From the NCBI RefSeq assembly GCF_010983895.1, contig NZ_CP048836.1, positions 2,356,001-2,420,000 on the forward strand: 64,000 bases of DNA, written 5' to 3'. This DNA comes from Nitrogeniibacter mangrovi (lineage in GTDB: Bacteria; Pseudomonadota; Gammaproteobacteria; Burkholderiales; Rhodocyclaceae). The notes under the pieces were generated by a model that saw nothing but the letters and a program-made list of their open reading frames with translations, was not told where the DNA came from and did no database searches. Below, one piece after another: positions 29,058 through 38,597 of the stretch. How positions within the stretch are numbered: the first letter of the stretch is position 1; each line of letters opens with the position of its first letter. The position numbers and the translations under genes are program-made.

Positions 29058-29684
29058 TCAGAGCTTCCTCACCACCAGATCCACCAGCGCCGACATGCCC
29101 CGGTGCCCCGCGCCTTCGTCGATGACCGATTCGTGGGTACGCAGCAGCAGCGTCTCGTGGTCGGCGAAGGCCTCGAGCAGCAGCGCCTCCGTGTACAGGT
29201 TTTCGACCGCCGACGGGCCGCCAGTGCCGAACTCGATCTGTTTCGGCGTGTAGCCCTGCAGGAGCAACAGACCGCCCGGCAACAGGGCGGACATCATGTC
29301 GTCGAACAGGCGCGCCCGCTGGGCCGGCGTGGCGAACTGGACGAAAATCGCCACCACCGCATCGTAGGTCTCGCAGGGCCACGTCCATTCAAAGACATCG
29401 GCCTCGATGATCTCTAGCCGGGCGTCGCGCGATCGCGCGAGCGCGCGCGATTTGGCGATCGCCGCCGGCGCGAACTCGAGCGCCTCGACACGATGGCCCT
29501 GCTGGGCGAGGAACACGCCATTGCGCCCTTCGCCATCGGCCACGCTCAACACGCGGCTGCCCTCCGGCAGGCGATGGGCCTCGCGCACGAGGAAGTCGTT
29601 GGGGTCCTCGCCGAACACGAAGGCCTCGCCGGCCGCCGCGTAGCGCGACTCCCAGAATGCCTTCGGGTCCTTCGGCGCGCTCAC
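29058..29684 (-). CDS. SAM-dependent methyltransferase (class I)
   Basis: 208 residues with motif I as RVLSVADGEGRNGVFLA, motif II EIIEADVF and a post-motif region typical of the TehB/thiopurine-like branch. Usual members methylate small thiols or metalloid oxyanions; the substrate here is not evident. There is no ATG: a GTG at 29684 (VSAPKDPKAFWESRY) lies 2 bp after the thrC stop, so translation is probably coupled to thrC. Confidence 0.8.
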   Translation of the reverse strand: MSAPKDPKAFWESRYAAAGEAFVFGEDPNDFLVREAHRLPEGSRVLSVADGEGRNGVFLAQQGHRVEALEFAPAAIAKSRALARSRDARLEIIEADVFEWTWPCETYDAVVAIFVQFATPAQRARLFDDMMSALLPGGLLLLQGYTPKQIEFGTGGPSAVENLYTEALLLEAFADHETLLLRTHESVIDEGAGHRGMSALVDLVVRKL

Positions 29685-29686
29685 GC

Positions 29687-31144
29687 TCAGGCGTCCACGT
29701 GAGCGCGGATGAAGGCCTTGACCCGGTTCACATCCACCGGCATCACCTCGACCCGCTGCGCCAGGGCCTCGAGGTGATCGAAGCCGGCCGGACGCGGTGG
29801 CGCCTCGCCCAGCGCCTCGCGGAGGGTCTCCTCGAACTTGGCTGCCTGGGCGGTCTCTAGCACCAGCATGGGGGCGTCCGCCTCGCGGTACTGCGCCGCC
29901 ACCTTGAGCCCATCGGCGGTGTGGGTATCGACCACCACGCCGTAGGCATCGCGCGTGGCGCGGATGGTGGCGAGGCGATCGGCATGACTGCTGCTGCCGG
30001 AGACGAAACCGAATTCGGCCACCTTGTCGGCAAACGGCGTCTCGTTCAGATCGAAGGCGCCGCCGGACTCCACCTGCTGCCACAGGGCGCGGACGGTATC
30101 GCCATTGCGCCCGACCAGATCGAAGATGAAACGCTCGAAGTTCGATGCCTTAGAAATGTCCATGGATGGACTGGAGGTCACATGCGTCTCGGCCGAGGTG
30201 CGCGGGCGATAGACACCGGTGCGGAAGAACTCGTCGAGGACGTCGTTCTCGTTGGTGGCGCACACCAGCTTGCGGATCGGCAACCCCATGGTGCGGGCGA
30301 TGTGGCCGGCGCAGATGTTGCCGAAATTGCCCGAGGGCACGGCCATGTCCACCACCTGGTCGTTGCGCTCGGTGGCGCCGAAATAGCCGGCGAAGTAATA
30401 CACCACCTGCGCCACGACGCGCGCCCAGTTGATGGAGTTGACCGCGCCGATCTTGTACTGCTTCTTGAAGGCGTGGTCGTTGGAGACCGCCTTCACGATG
30501 TCCTGGGCATCGTCGAACATGCCTTCGACGGCGATGTTGAAGATGTTCTCGTCCTGGAGCGAATACATCTGCGCGCGCTGGAAGGCGCTCATGCGGCCGT
30601 TGGGCGAGAGCATGAACACGCGCACGTTGTGCTTGCCGCGCATGGCGTATTCGGCGGCCGAGCCGGTGTCACCCGAGGTGGCTCCGAGAATGTTGATCTG
30701 CTCGCCGCGCTGCTCGAGCACGTACTCGAACAGGTTGCCCAGCAGTTGCATGGCCATGTCCTTGAAGGCCAGGGTCGGGCCATTGGACAGTTCGAGCAGG
30801 CCGAGGCCGCCGCGGTGATTGGCGCCCTCGCCGGCCTCGAGCCAGGTCACGGGGGTGATCCGGGTCGCGTCGCTACCCTCGCGCACGTTGCCGTACACCT
30901 GCGCCGTGTAGGTCTTGCGGCAGATCGCGCGCAGGTCCTCGGCGGGGATGTCGTCGATGAAGCGCGAGAGGATTTCGAAGGCCAGTTCGGCATAGGGCAG
31001 TGCGCGCCAGGCCGTCAGTTCGGCGTCGGTGACGCGCGGATAGCTTTCCGGCAGGTACAGGCCGCCGTCCGGGGCCAGGCCGCCGAGCAGGATGTCGCAG
31101 AACTGTTGGGCGGGCGCCTGCCCGCGGGTCGAGAGATAACGCAT
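29687..31144 (-). CDS. thrC: Threonine synthase
   Basis: 485 residues. PLP enzyme converting O-phosphohomoserine to threonine. N-terminal MRYLSTRGQAP, PLP lysine in TLAFKDMAMQ, phosphate-binding ATSGDTGSA are all visible. ATG at 31144 is the family start. It lies 56 bp downstream of hom, giving alaA-hom-thrC on one strand. Confidence 0.95.
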   Translation of the reverse strand: MRYLSTRGQAPAQQFCDILLGGLAPDGGLYLPESYPRVTDAELTAWRALPYAELAFEILSRFIDDIPAEDLRAICRKTYTAQVYGNVREGSDATRITPVTWLEAGEGANHRGGLGLLELSNGPTLAFKDMAMQLLGNLFEYVLEQRGEQINILGATSGDTGSAAEYAMRGKHNVRVFMLSPNGRMSAFQRAQMYSLQDENIFNIAVEGMFDDAQDIVKAVSNDHAFKKQYKIGAVNSINWARVVAQVVYYFAGYFGATERNDQVVDMAVPSGNFGNICAGHIARTMGLPIRKLVCATNENDVLDEFFRTGVYRPRTSAETHVTSSPSMDISKASNFERFIFDLVGRNGDTVRALWQQVESGGAFDLNETPFADKVAEFGFVSGSSSHADRLATIRATRDAYGVVVDTHTADGLKVAAQYREADAPMLVLETAQAAKFEETLREALGEAPPRPAGFDHLEALAQRVEVMPVDVNRVKAFIRAHVDA

Positions 31145-31200
31145 GTGCGGCAATCAATAAGGCGACCGGCACCGACCGGGCCGGTCGCGGGTTCGTCAAA

Positions 31201-32513
31201 TCAGCGGTCGAGCTGTTCCATGCGCAGGCGGGTCACCTGCCCTGCCACCACCGGCAGTGCCTCGATCTGGGCGATGGCCTTGTTGGCGTTGCCCTCGAGG
31301 GTCACGTGAGTGAGCAGGATCACGTCGGTCTGGGACTCGCCCTCGGCGGGTTCCTTCTGGATCAGCGCGTCGATGGAGATCTCGTTGTCCGCCAGGATGC
31401 GGGTGATGTCGGCGAGCACGCCCGGCTTGTCGTCCACGCGCATGCGCATGTAGAAACCGCAGCGGCACTGCTCGATGGGCAGCACCTTGAGATCTTCGAG
31501 CTGGTCGGGCTGGAAGGCCAGATGCGGCACGCGATGCTCCGGATCGGCGGTGTGCATGCGGGTCACGTCCACCAGGTCGGCGATCACGGCACTGGCGGTG
31601 GGCTCGTCACCGGCGCCCTGGCCGTAGTACAGCGTCGGGCCGACGGCGTCGCCGTGCACCAGCACCGCGTTCATGGCGCCCTCCACATTCGCCAGCAGGC
31701 GACGGGCCGGGATCAGGGTCGGGTGCACACGCAGCTCCACTCCGTCTTCGCGTTTGCGGGCGATGCCCAGCAGCTTGATGCGGTAGCCGAGCTGTTCGGC
31801 ATGGGCGATGTCCACCGCCTCGAGCCGGGTGATGCCCTCGATATGGGCGCGCTCGTACTGCATCGGCACGCCGAAGGCGATGGAGGCCATGATGGTGGCC
31901 TTGTGCGCCGCGTCGTTGCCCTCGATGTCGAAGGTGGGATCGGCCTCGGCGTAGCCGAGTGCCTGCGCCTCCTTGAGCACGGTCTCGAAGGGCAGGCCCT
32001 TGTCGCGCATCTCCGAAAGGATGAAGTTGGTGGTGCCGTTGATGATGCCGGCCAGCCACTGGATACGGTTGGCGGTCAGGCCTTCGCGCAGCGCCTTGAT
32101 GATGGGGATGCCCCGGCCACGGCCGCCTCGAAGGCCACCATCACGCCCTTGCGCTGGGCGGCCTCGAAGATTTCGTTGCCGTGCATGGCCAGCAGCGCCT
32201 TGTTGGCGGTCACCACATGCTTGCCGTTCTCGATGGCGGTCAGCACCAGTTCCTTGGCCACGGTGTAGCCGCCGATCAGCTCGACGACGATGTCGATCTC
32301 GGGGTCCTTGCACACTGCGAACGCGTCATCGACCAGTGTGGCCTTGCCCTGGGTGACGGCGCGTGCCCGATCCAGATCGCGATCGGCCACGGTGGTAATG
32401 GAAATCGGCCGCCCCGCGCGACGGGTAATCTCTTCAGCGTTACGGGTCAGGACGGTCCAGGTGCCGCCGCCAACAGTGCCGATGCCCAACAGGCCAACAT
32501 TGATCGGTTTCAT
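31201..32513 (-). pseudogene. hom: Homoserine dehydrogenase, frameshifted
   Basis: The N-terminal half starts MKPINVGLLGIGTVGGGTW (NAD(P) fold) and runs to VMVAFEAAVAG in one frame; the catalytic part continues in another as IPIIKALREGLTANRIQW, then GIINGTTNFILSEM, and a C-terminal ACT domain (GVLADITRILADNEISID). The break is at the C-run 32111-32114 of the plus strand; one more base would restore AVAGGIPII and a single 437-residue protein, the normal length. The enzyme makes homoserine for Thr and Met synthesis. Sequencing error is more likely than real loss because thrC beside it is intact. Confidence 0.9.
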
Positions 32514-32643
32514 TGCAGTGGTTTCTTGCCTCGTTGATGAACAAACCCCGGAATCCATCGCTCCGGAAACGAATCGTCCGGTCGGCACGGACGGCGCTCG
32601 ACCCCATGCACGACCGGACGGGTATTCTACCCGCTAGACCGCC

Positions 32644-33951
32644 TCAGCCGGCCGCATGGCGCTTGCGGTACTGGTCGAGGAAGCGCGCGATGCGTCCGAT
32701 GGCGTCGCGCAGGTCGTCCTCATGCGGCAGGAACACCAGCCGGAAATGATCCGGCGTCGGCCAGTTGAAGCCGGTGCCCTGCACCAGCAGCACCTTCTCG
32801 GCCTCGAGCAGTTCGAGGATGAACTGCTGGTCGTCCTCGATCGGGTACATCTTCGGATCCAGCTTCGGGAACAGGTACAGCGTCGCCTTGGGCTTGACGC
32901 AGCTCACACCGGGGATCTGGGTGATCAGCTCGTGGGCCAGATCCCGCTGGCGCGTCAGCCGGCCGTCGGGCGCCACCAGCTCGGAGATGCTCTGATAGCC
33001 ACCGAGCGCGGTCTGGATGCCCCACTGCCCCGGCACGTTGGCGCACAGGCGCATCGAGGCGAGCATGTCCAGCCCCTCGATGTAGTCCCGGGCGTGGCGC
33101 TTCTCGCCCGACACGATCATCCAGCCGGCGCGATAGCCGCAGGCCCGGTAGTTCTTCGACAGCCCGTTCATGGTCACGCACAGCACGTCGTCGGCCAGCG
33201 AGGCGATGGACGTATGCGACTGCCTGTCGTAGAGCATCTTGTCGTAGATTTCGTCGGCGAACACGATCAGCTGATGCTGGCGCGCCACCTCGAGCACATC
33301 GCGCAGGAACGCGTCCGGATACAGGGCGCCCGTCGGGTTGTTGGGGTTGATGATGACGATGGCGCGGGTGTTGGGCGTGATCTTCGCCTTGATGTCCGCG
33401 ATATCGGGGATCCAGTCCGCCTGCTCGTCGCAGATGTAGTGCACCGGGGTACCGCCGGCCAGGCTCACCGCCGCGGTCCACAGCGGATAGTCCGGGGCCG
33501 GCACCAGCACCTCGTCGCCGTTGTTCAGCAGCGCCTGCATGGACATGACGATCAGCTCGGACACACCGTTGCCGACGTAGATGTCCTCGATCTCCACCCC
33601 CGCGATGTTCTTCTGCTGGGTGTAGTGCATGATCGCCTTGCGTGCCGAGAACAGGCCCTTCGAATCGGAGTACCCGGACGCCGCGCGCAGATTGTGGATC
33701 ACGTCCACGACGATCTCTTCGGGCGCCTCGAAACCGAAGGGCGCGAGGTTGCCGATGTTCAGCTTGGTGACGCGGTGGCCCTCGTCCTCGAGCTGCTTGG
33801 CGCGCTCGAGCACGGGGCCGCGGATGTCGTAGCACACGTCGGCCAGCTTGTGGGACTTGCGCACCGCCCGCATGGCCGCCGCGTCGGCGCTGGCGGCGCC
33901 CTGCGCGCTTTCGACCGGATCGGCAACCTTGAGATTGGGCGTGGTGCTCAT
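32644..33951 (-). CDS. alaA: Alanine-synthesising PLP aminotransferase (AlaA-like)
   Basis: 435 residues of the class I/II aminotransferase fold. PLP-lysine region SKNYRACGYRAGWM, cofactor motif NPNNPTGALYP, and FADEIYDKMLYD match AlaA (glutamate-pyruvate aminotransferase). An N-terminal extension of about 38 residues precedes MRAVRKSHKLADVCYD, where E. coli AlaA would start. ATG at 33951 follows a GGATGAAAC ribosome binding site. It is upstream of hom and thrC; the 130-bp gap before hom may hold a separate promoter. Confidence 0.85.
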   Translation of the reverse strand: MSTTPNLKVADPVESAQGAASADAAAMRAVRKSHKLADVCYDIRGPVLERAKQLEDEGHRVTKLNIGNLAPFGFEAPEEIVVDVIHNLRAASGYSDSKGLFSARKAIMHYTQQKNIAGVEIEDIYVGNGVSELIVMSMQALLNNGDEVLVPAPDYPLWTAAVSLAGGTPVHYICDEQADWIPDIADIKAKITPNTRAIVIINPNNPTGALYPDAFLRDVLEVARQHQLIVFADEIYDKMLYDRQSHTSIASLADDVLCVTMNGLSKNYRACGYRAGWMIVSGEKRHARDYIEGLDMLASMRLCANVPGQWGIQTALGGYQSISELVAPDGRLTRQRDLAHELITQIPGVSCVKPKATLYLFPKLDPKMYPIEDDQQFILELLEAEKVLLVQGTGFNWPTPDHFRLVFLPHEDDLRDAIGRIARFLDQYRKRHAAG

Positions 33952-34101
33952 TGTTTCATCCCTCGTGCAATGGGTTTCACCGGCCATTCCGGAACCCGTC
34001 CCGCCTCACGGCGAAGAAACGGCGATTTGGCCGGCAAAACAAAAGATTGTAATCTACCGCGGCCCGTCACCGCGGGCAAATTTCCGTCTACCCTGCAGTA
34101 T

Positions 34102-34479
34102 ATGAAACTCCATCAAGACGACATTTCCGACCAGAACGTCATCACCGGCTACGGCGACGACCATGTCACGATCAACGGCGAGGCCCACCACGGACACCTC
34201 ATCGTGATGCCCGATCGGATCCAGCACGACTGGGCCCCGGCGGGTTTCGAAGGCCTGGCCGACACCCATGTCGCCGTGCTCGCCGACCTGGGTGTCGAGA
34301 TCGTGCTCATCGGCACCGGGCGACGTCAGCGATTTCCCTCGCCACAGATTCTCCGCCCCCTCATCGACGCGGGAATCGGCATGGAAATCATGGACGTAGC
34401 GGCCGCCTGCCGGACCTACAACATCCTCGTCGGAGAAAACCGCAGCGTCGCCGCCGCGCTGCTGTTCGACATCGCCTGA
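34102..34479 (+). CDS. Mth938-like domain protein (DUF498)
   Basis: 125 residues starting MKLHQDDISDQNVITGYGDD with IVLIGTGRRQRFPSP and a C-terminal helix after MEIMDVAAACRTYNIL, the hallmarks of the Mth938/NDUFAF3 family. The mitochondrial relatives assist complex I assembly; bacterial function is unproven. Divergent from alaA with 150 bp between starts, and 71 bp before bcp. Confidence 0.85.
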   Translation: MKLHQDDISDQNVITGYGDDHVTINGEAHHGHLIVMPDRIQHDWAPAGFEGLADTHVAVLADLGVEIVLIGTGRRQRFPSPQILRPLIDAGIGMEIMDVAAACRTYNILVGENRSVAAALLFDIA

Positions 34480-34517
34480 TCACGGCGGTTTGTGTTCGCA
34501 TCGCATTTTTGATTACC

Positions 34518-34542
34518 CTGCTCGAAAACCCGTTTCGAGCAG
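34518..34542 (+). promoter_or_regulatory. Perfect 10-bp inverted repeat overlapping the bcp ribosome binding site
   Basis: CTGCTCGAAA (34518-34527) and TTTCGAGCAG (34533-34542) separated by ACCCG. The right arm shares its last bases with the AGGAG ribosome binding site at 34541-34545, six bases before the bcp ATG. It could be an operator or an mRNA hairpin that masks the start. There is no T-run, so it is not a good terminator. Confidence 0.5.
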
Positions 34543-34550
34543 GAGCATCG

Positions 34551-35006
34551 ATGAGCACCACCACCGCCCCCGACATCCGCCTGCCGGCCACCGGCGAGCA
34601 GGAAATCAACCTGGCCGAGCTCACCGGCCAGACCGTCGTGGTGTACTTCTACCCGAAGGACAACACCCCCGGCTGCACCAACGAGACGCGTGATTTCGGC
34701 GCCCTGCACGACGCCTTCGCCAAGGCCGGGTGCCTCGTGTTCGGCGTCTCGCGCGACAGCATCAAGTCCCACGAGAACTTCAAGGCCAAGCTCGAGCTGC
34801 CCTTCGAGCTCATCTGCGACGCCGACGAGGCCCTGTGCCAGGCCTTCGACGTCATCAAGATGAAGAACATGTATGGCAAGCAGGTCCGCGGCATCGAGCG
34901 CAGCACCTTCGTCATCGACGCGACCGGCCAGGTGTGCCAGGAATGGCGCAAGGTGAAGGTCGACGGCCATGCCCAGGCCGTGCTCGAGTTCGTCCAGTCG
35001 CGCTGA
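34551..35006 (+). CDS. bcp: Thioredoxin-dependent peroxiredoxin Bcp
   Basis: 151 residues of the Bcp/PrxQ family, which reduces hydroperoxides. The peroxidatic Cys is in TPGCTNETRDF after YFYPKDNTPG; the resolving Cys normally five residues later is absent (Arg/Asp region instead), so it uses another Cys (AGCLVF, ICDADEALC) or works as a 1-Cys enzyme. ATG at 34551 has AGGAG at 34541. Confidence 0.92.
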   Translation: MSTTTAPDIRLPATGEQEINLAELTGQTVVVYFYPKDNTPGCTNETRDFGALHDAFAKAGCLVFGVSRDSIKSHENFKAKLELPFELICDADEALCQAFDVIKMKNMYGKQVRGIERSTFVIDATGQVCQEWRKVKVDGHAQAVLEFVQSR

Positions 35007-35084
35007 GCGGCTTCGCAGTTTCATCGGGGCGGCCGCCACCGGCGTGTCGCGGCCACATTCGCCAGCCAATCGTCCGGAGCCTGC

Positions 35085-36497
35085 ATGGTGACCAAACGGG
35101 GATCCAAGACCCACAAGAACAAGCTGTTCGTCCTTGACACCAACGTGCTGATGCACGACCCCACCAGTCTGTACCGCTTCGAGGAACATGATCTGTTCAT
35201 CCCGATCATGACCCTCGAGGAGCTCGACGGAAACAAGAAGGGCATGTCCGAGGTGGCGCGCAACGCCCGCCAGGCCAGCCGCATGCTCGACGAGATCGTG
35301 CGCGCCTGCCCGGACGGCATCGAGGACGGCATCGACCTGACCGAGGCCTCGCGCGGCCAGGCCACCGGCAAGCTGTTCCTGCAGACCGAGGCCATCGACC
35401 TGCACCTGCCCCCGGGCCTGCCCACCGGCCGTGGCGACAACCACATCCTCGCGGTGGTCGCCTTCCTCGCCAAACGCTTTCCCAAGCGCCCCGTCATCCT
35501 GGTGTCCAAGGACATCAACATGCGCATCAAGGCGCGCGCGTTGGGGCTGGAAGCGCAGGACTACTTCAACGACAAGGTTCTCGAAGACACCGACCTGCTC
35601 TATGCCGGCGCCCGCGAACTGCCCGCCGACTTCTGGGAGGCCCATGGCGCCGACCTGGAATCGTGGAAGGAGGAAGGGCGCACCTACTACCGCCTCAAGG
35701 GGCCGCTGGCGAACGAGCTGTCGGTCAACGAGTTCGTCTTCGACAACAAGGAAGGCGGCGGTTTCGACGCCTGGGTGACCGAGCAGGACGGCCCCAACGT
35801 GGTGCTCGAAACGCTCACCGACTACACCCACCACAAGAACAACGTGTGGGGCATCACCGCGCGCAACCGGGAGCAGAACTTCGCTCTCAACCTGCTCATG
35901 AACCCGGAGATCGACTTCGTCACCCTGCTCGGCCAGGCCGGCACCGGCAAGACCCTGCTGACCCTGGCCGCCGGGCTCACCCAGGTGCTCGACACCAAGC
36001 GCTACAGCGAGATCATCATGACCCGCGTCACCGTGCCAGTGGGCGAGGACATCGGCTTCCTCCCCGGCACCGAGGAAGAGAAGATGACCCCGTGGATGGG
36101 AGCGCTGGAGGACAACCTCGATGTGCTCAACGGCACCGTGGACGAAGGCGGCGAATGGGGCCGGGCCGCCACCCGCGACCTGATCCGCTCGCGCATCAAG
36201 ATCAAGAGCCTGAACTTCATGCGCGGGCGCACCTTCATCAACAAATACCTGATCATCGACGAAGCGCAGAACCTCACGCCCAAGCAGATGAAGACGCTCA
36301 TCACCCGCGCCGGCCCCGGCACCAAGGTGGTGTGTCTGGGCAACATCGCGCAGATCGACACGCCCTATCTCACCGAAGGCAGCTCCGGCCTCACCTTCGT
36401 GGTGGACCGCTTCAAGGGCTGGCCTCACTCGGGCCACATCACCCTGCAGCGCGGCGAACGCTCGCGTCTGGCCGATCACGCCGCCGAGGTGCTGTGA
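35085..36497 (+). CDS. PhoH family protein with PIN domain
   Basis: 470 residues. N-terminal PIN nuclease-like domain (FVLDTNVLMHDP, with later acidic residues in GDNHILAV) at about 12-150, then a PhoH ATPase with Walker A GQAGTGKTLL (about 284-293) and Walker B KYLIIDEAQNLTP. PhoH2-type PIN-PhoH proteins act as RNA helicase/nucleases. Followed by an intrinsic terminator. Confidence 0.92.
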   Translation: MVTKRGSKTHKNKLFVLDTNVLMHDPTSLYRFEEHDLFIPIMTLEELDGNKKGMSEVARNARQASRMLDEIVRACPDGIEDGIDLTEASRGQATGKLFLQTEAIDLHLPPGLPTGRGDNHILAVVAFLAKRFPKRPVILVSKDINMRIKARALGLEAQDYFNDKVLEDTDLLYAGARELPADFWEAHGADLESWKEEGRTYYRLKGPLANELSVNEFVFDNKEGGGFDAWVTEQDGPNVVLETLTDYTHHKNNVWGITARNREQNFALNLLMNPEIDFVTLLGQAGTGKTLLTLAAGLTQVLDTKRYSEIIMTRVTVPVGEDIGFLPGTEEEKMTPWMGALEDNLDVLNGTVDEGGEWGRAATRDLIRSRIKIKSLNFMRGRTFINKYLIIDEAQNLTPKQMKTLITRAGPGTKVVCLGNIAQIDTPYLTEGSSGLTFVVDRFKGWPHSGHITLQRGERSRLADHAAEVL

Positions 36498-36526
36498 CGC
36501 ACCCGATGCCACCCGCATCGACGCAC

Positions 36527-36549
36527 AAGGCGCCTGCGGGCGCCTTTTT
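36527..36549 (+). terminator. Rho-independent terminator after phoH
   Basis: Stem AAGGCGC / GCGCCTT with loop CTGCGG, followed by TTT, 29 bp after the PhoH stop. Confidence 0.75.
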
Positions 36550-36627
36550 CATCGGTGTTTATTGAGCAAGATCAGCCTCGACACCCAAGCCGAACCTATA
36601 ATGCCGGGATCACTTCGAGGAGGCGAA

Positions 36628-38520
36628 ATGACTACCGCGGCTCAGGCACTCGTCGGCGCAAGCACCGAATTTCTCAAACGCTTCTCCCCCTTCGACCAGA
36701 TGGAACCGGAGGCGCTCGACTTTCTCGGCGAACGGCTTCAACTCGGCCATTTCGCGAAGGGCACCACCATCCTGTCGCCCGACATGGGCCAGCCGCGCCA
36801 CTTCTTCATCATCCAGCGCGGCAAGGTCCAGGCGAGCCAGGCGGGCAGCGTCGCAGTCACCGAATACGCCTCCATGACGCTCGGCCCGGGCGAATGCTTT
36901 CCCATCGGCGCCATCTCCGCCGGCCGGCCGACCACGAACAACTACGTGGCGCTCGAAGACAGCTTCTGCTACCAGCTGCCGGCGCGCGACTTCATGGAGC
37001 TGATGCGCATCAGCCCGGAATTCCACGTCTTCTGCACCCAGTACATCGCCAGCCTGCTCAACCAGTCGCGCCTGCAGTTGCAGACCACCTTCTCCCAGCG
37101 CGCCGCCGAGCAGCAGACCATGACCACGCCGCTGGGGCATCTGATCAAGCACGATCCGGTCTTCGTCACCCCCGACACGCCCACCCGTAGCGCCCTCGAG
37201 ATCATGGCCGAGCAGCGCATCGGCTGCATGGTGGTGGTCGATGGCGACCACCATCCGGTCGGCATCCTCACCCAGAGCGATCTGTTGCCGCGCGTCGTGC
37301 TGCCGGAATTCGACCTGAGCCGGCCGATCTCGGAAGTGATGACGAGCAAGCCGCATGTACTGTCGGTGGCCGCCACCGCCTACGATGCGGCCCTCGAGAT
37401 GGCCACCCATGCGGTGCGCCATCTGCTGGTGGTCGACAGCCGTGAGCGCCTCAAGGGCGTCGTCTCCGAGCGCGACCTGTTCACCCTGCAGCGCATCGGC
37501 CTGCGTCAGATCCGCGCCAGCATCGAGGGCGCGGAGGACATCGAGGCCCTGCAGCGCGCCAGCCAGGACATCCGCCAGCTCGCCCTCAACCTGATCGCCC
37601 AGGGCATCGGCGCGGAACAGCTCACCCGCTTCATCTCGGCACTCAACGACGCCCTCACCCGCCGCATCATCACCCTCGAGCTCGGCCGCCACGACCTGCA
37701 CGGCATCGCCTTCTCGTGGATCGCCTTCGGCTCCGAGGGGCGCCATGAACAGACCCTGTCCACCGATCAGGACAACGGTATCGTCTATGCGGCCGGCGAC
37801 GCCGACAAGACCGAGATCAAGCGCAAGCTGCTGGCCTTCGCCAAGGACGTGAACAACGCCCTGGCGGCGTGCGGTTTCCCGCTGTGCAAGGGCAACATCA
37901 TGGCCAGCAACCCGGAGCTGTGCCTGACCCTGGAAGAATGGCAGCAGCGCTTCGGCGCCTGGATCCGCGAGCCGGATCCCCAGGCCCTGCTCAACGCCTC
38001 CATCTTCTTCGACTTCCGCGTGCTCTACGGCAATGAGCGGATCGGCGACGAGTTGCGCCACTGGCTGCTCAAGGCGGCACGCAACAACTCCACCTTCCTG
38101 CGCATGATGGCGCACAACGCCCTGCAGGTGGCGCCGCCGCTGGGGCGGATCCGCGATTTCGTCGTCGAAGACGACGGCATGATCGATCTGAAGAAATCGG
38201 GCGCGCGGCTGTTCGTGGACGTGGCGCGCATCCTCTCCCTGCGTTCCGACGTGGAATCGTCCAGCACGGTGCAGCGCCTGCGCATCTCGGGGCAGAAATC
38301 CGGCATGCCGGACGACGAGATCGACGCCATGGTCGAAGGTTTCCACTTCATCCAGCTGTTGCGTCTGCGGGCCCAGCACCTGGACACCGAGCATGACGAG
38401 CCGGGCGACAACAAGATCAATCCGGACCAGCTCAACGAACTGGACCGCCGCATCCTGAAAGAAGCCTTCCGCCAGGCCCGCAAGCTGCAGCTGCGGCTCA
38501 AGCTCGATTACCAGCTCTGA
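36628..38520 (+). CDS. cNMP-binding / CBS / DUF294 nucleotidyltransferase-like protein
   Basis: 630 residues. Order: cyclic-nucleotide-binding domain (about 15-140), two CBS motifs (about 160-285), a DUF294 nucleotidyltransferase core with FGSEGRHEQTLSTDQDNGIVY (GS-x-G-R-x-E and DxD; read as FGSEGRHEQ plus STDQDNG), and the DUF294 C-terminal helical domain. It probably transfers a nucleotidyl group under nucleotide control. ATG at 36628 is chosen for its GAGGAGG ribosome binding site; the frame is open upstream. An exonuclease-like gene follows, a pairing known from other Proteobacteria. Confidence 0.88.
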   Translation: MTTAAQALVGASTEFLKRFSPFDQMEPEALDFLGERLQLGHFAKGTTILSPDMGQPRHFFIIQRGKVQASQAGSVAVTEYASMTLGPGECFPIGAISAGRPTTNNYVALEDSFCYQLPARDFMELMRISPEFHVFCTQYIASLLNQSRLQLQTTFSQRAAEQQTMTTPLGHLIKHDPVFVTPDTPTRSALEIMAEQRIGCMVVVDGDHHPVGILTQSDLLPRVVLPEFDLSRPISEVMTSKPHVLSVAATAYDAALEMATHAVRHLLVVDSRERLKGVVSERDLFTLQRIGLRQIRASIEGAEDIEALQRASQDIRQLALNLIAQGIGAEQLTRFISALNDALTRRIITLELGRHDLHGIAFSWIAFGSEGRHEQTLSTDQDNGIVYAAGDADKTEIKRKLLAFAKDVNNALAACGFPLCKGNIMASNPELCLTLEEWQQRFGAWIREPDPQALLNASIFFDFRVLYGNERIGDELRHWLLKAARNNSTFLRMMAHNALQVAPPLGRIRDFVVEDDGMIDLKKSGARLFVDVARILSLRSDVESSSTVQRLRISGQKSGMPDDEIDAMVEGFHFIQLLRLRAQHLDTEHDEPGDNKINPDQLNELDRRILKEAFRQARKLQLRLKLDYQL

Positions 38521-38597
38521 CCCATGCCCGGTATGCTTTCCTGTCCGACCCGGCGGCCGGGCGCCGAACCGCCCGGCCCCCTGAGCGAGCTGCATCC

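Noticed and set aside
34416-36518. 700-codon minus-strand frame opposite bcp and phoH
   Set aside because: Antisense shadow without recognisable domains; both plus-strand genes have full motif sets.
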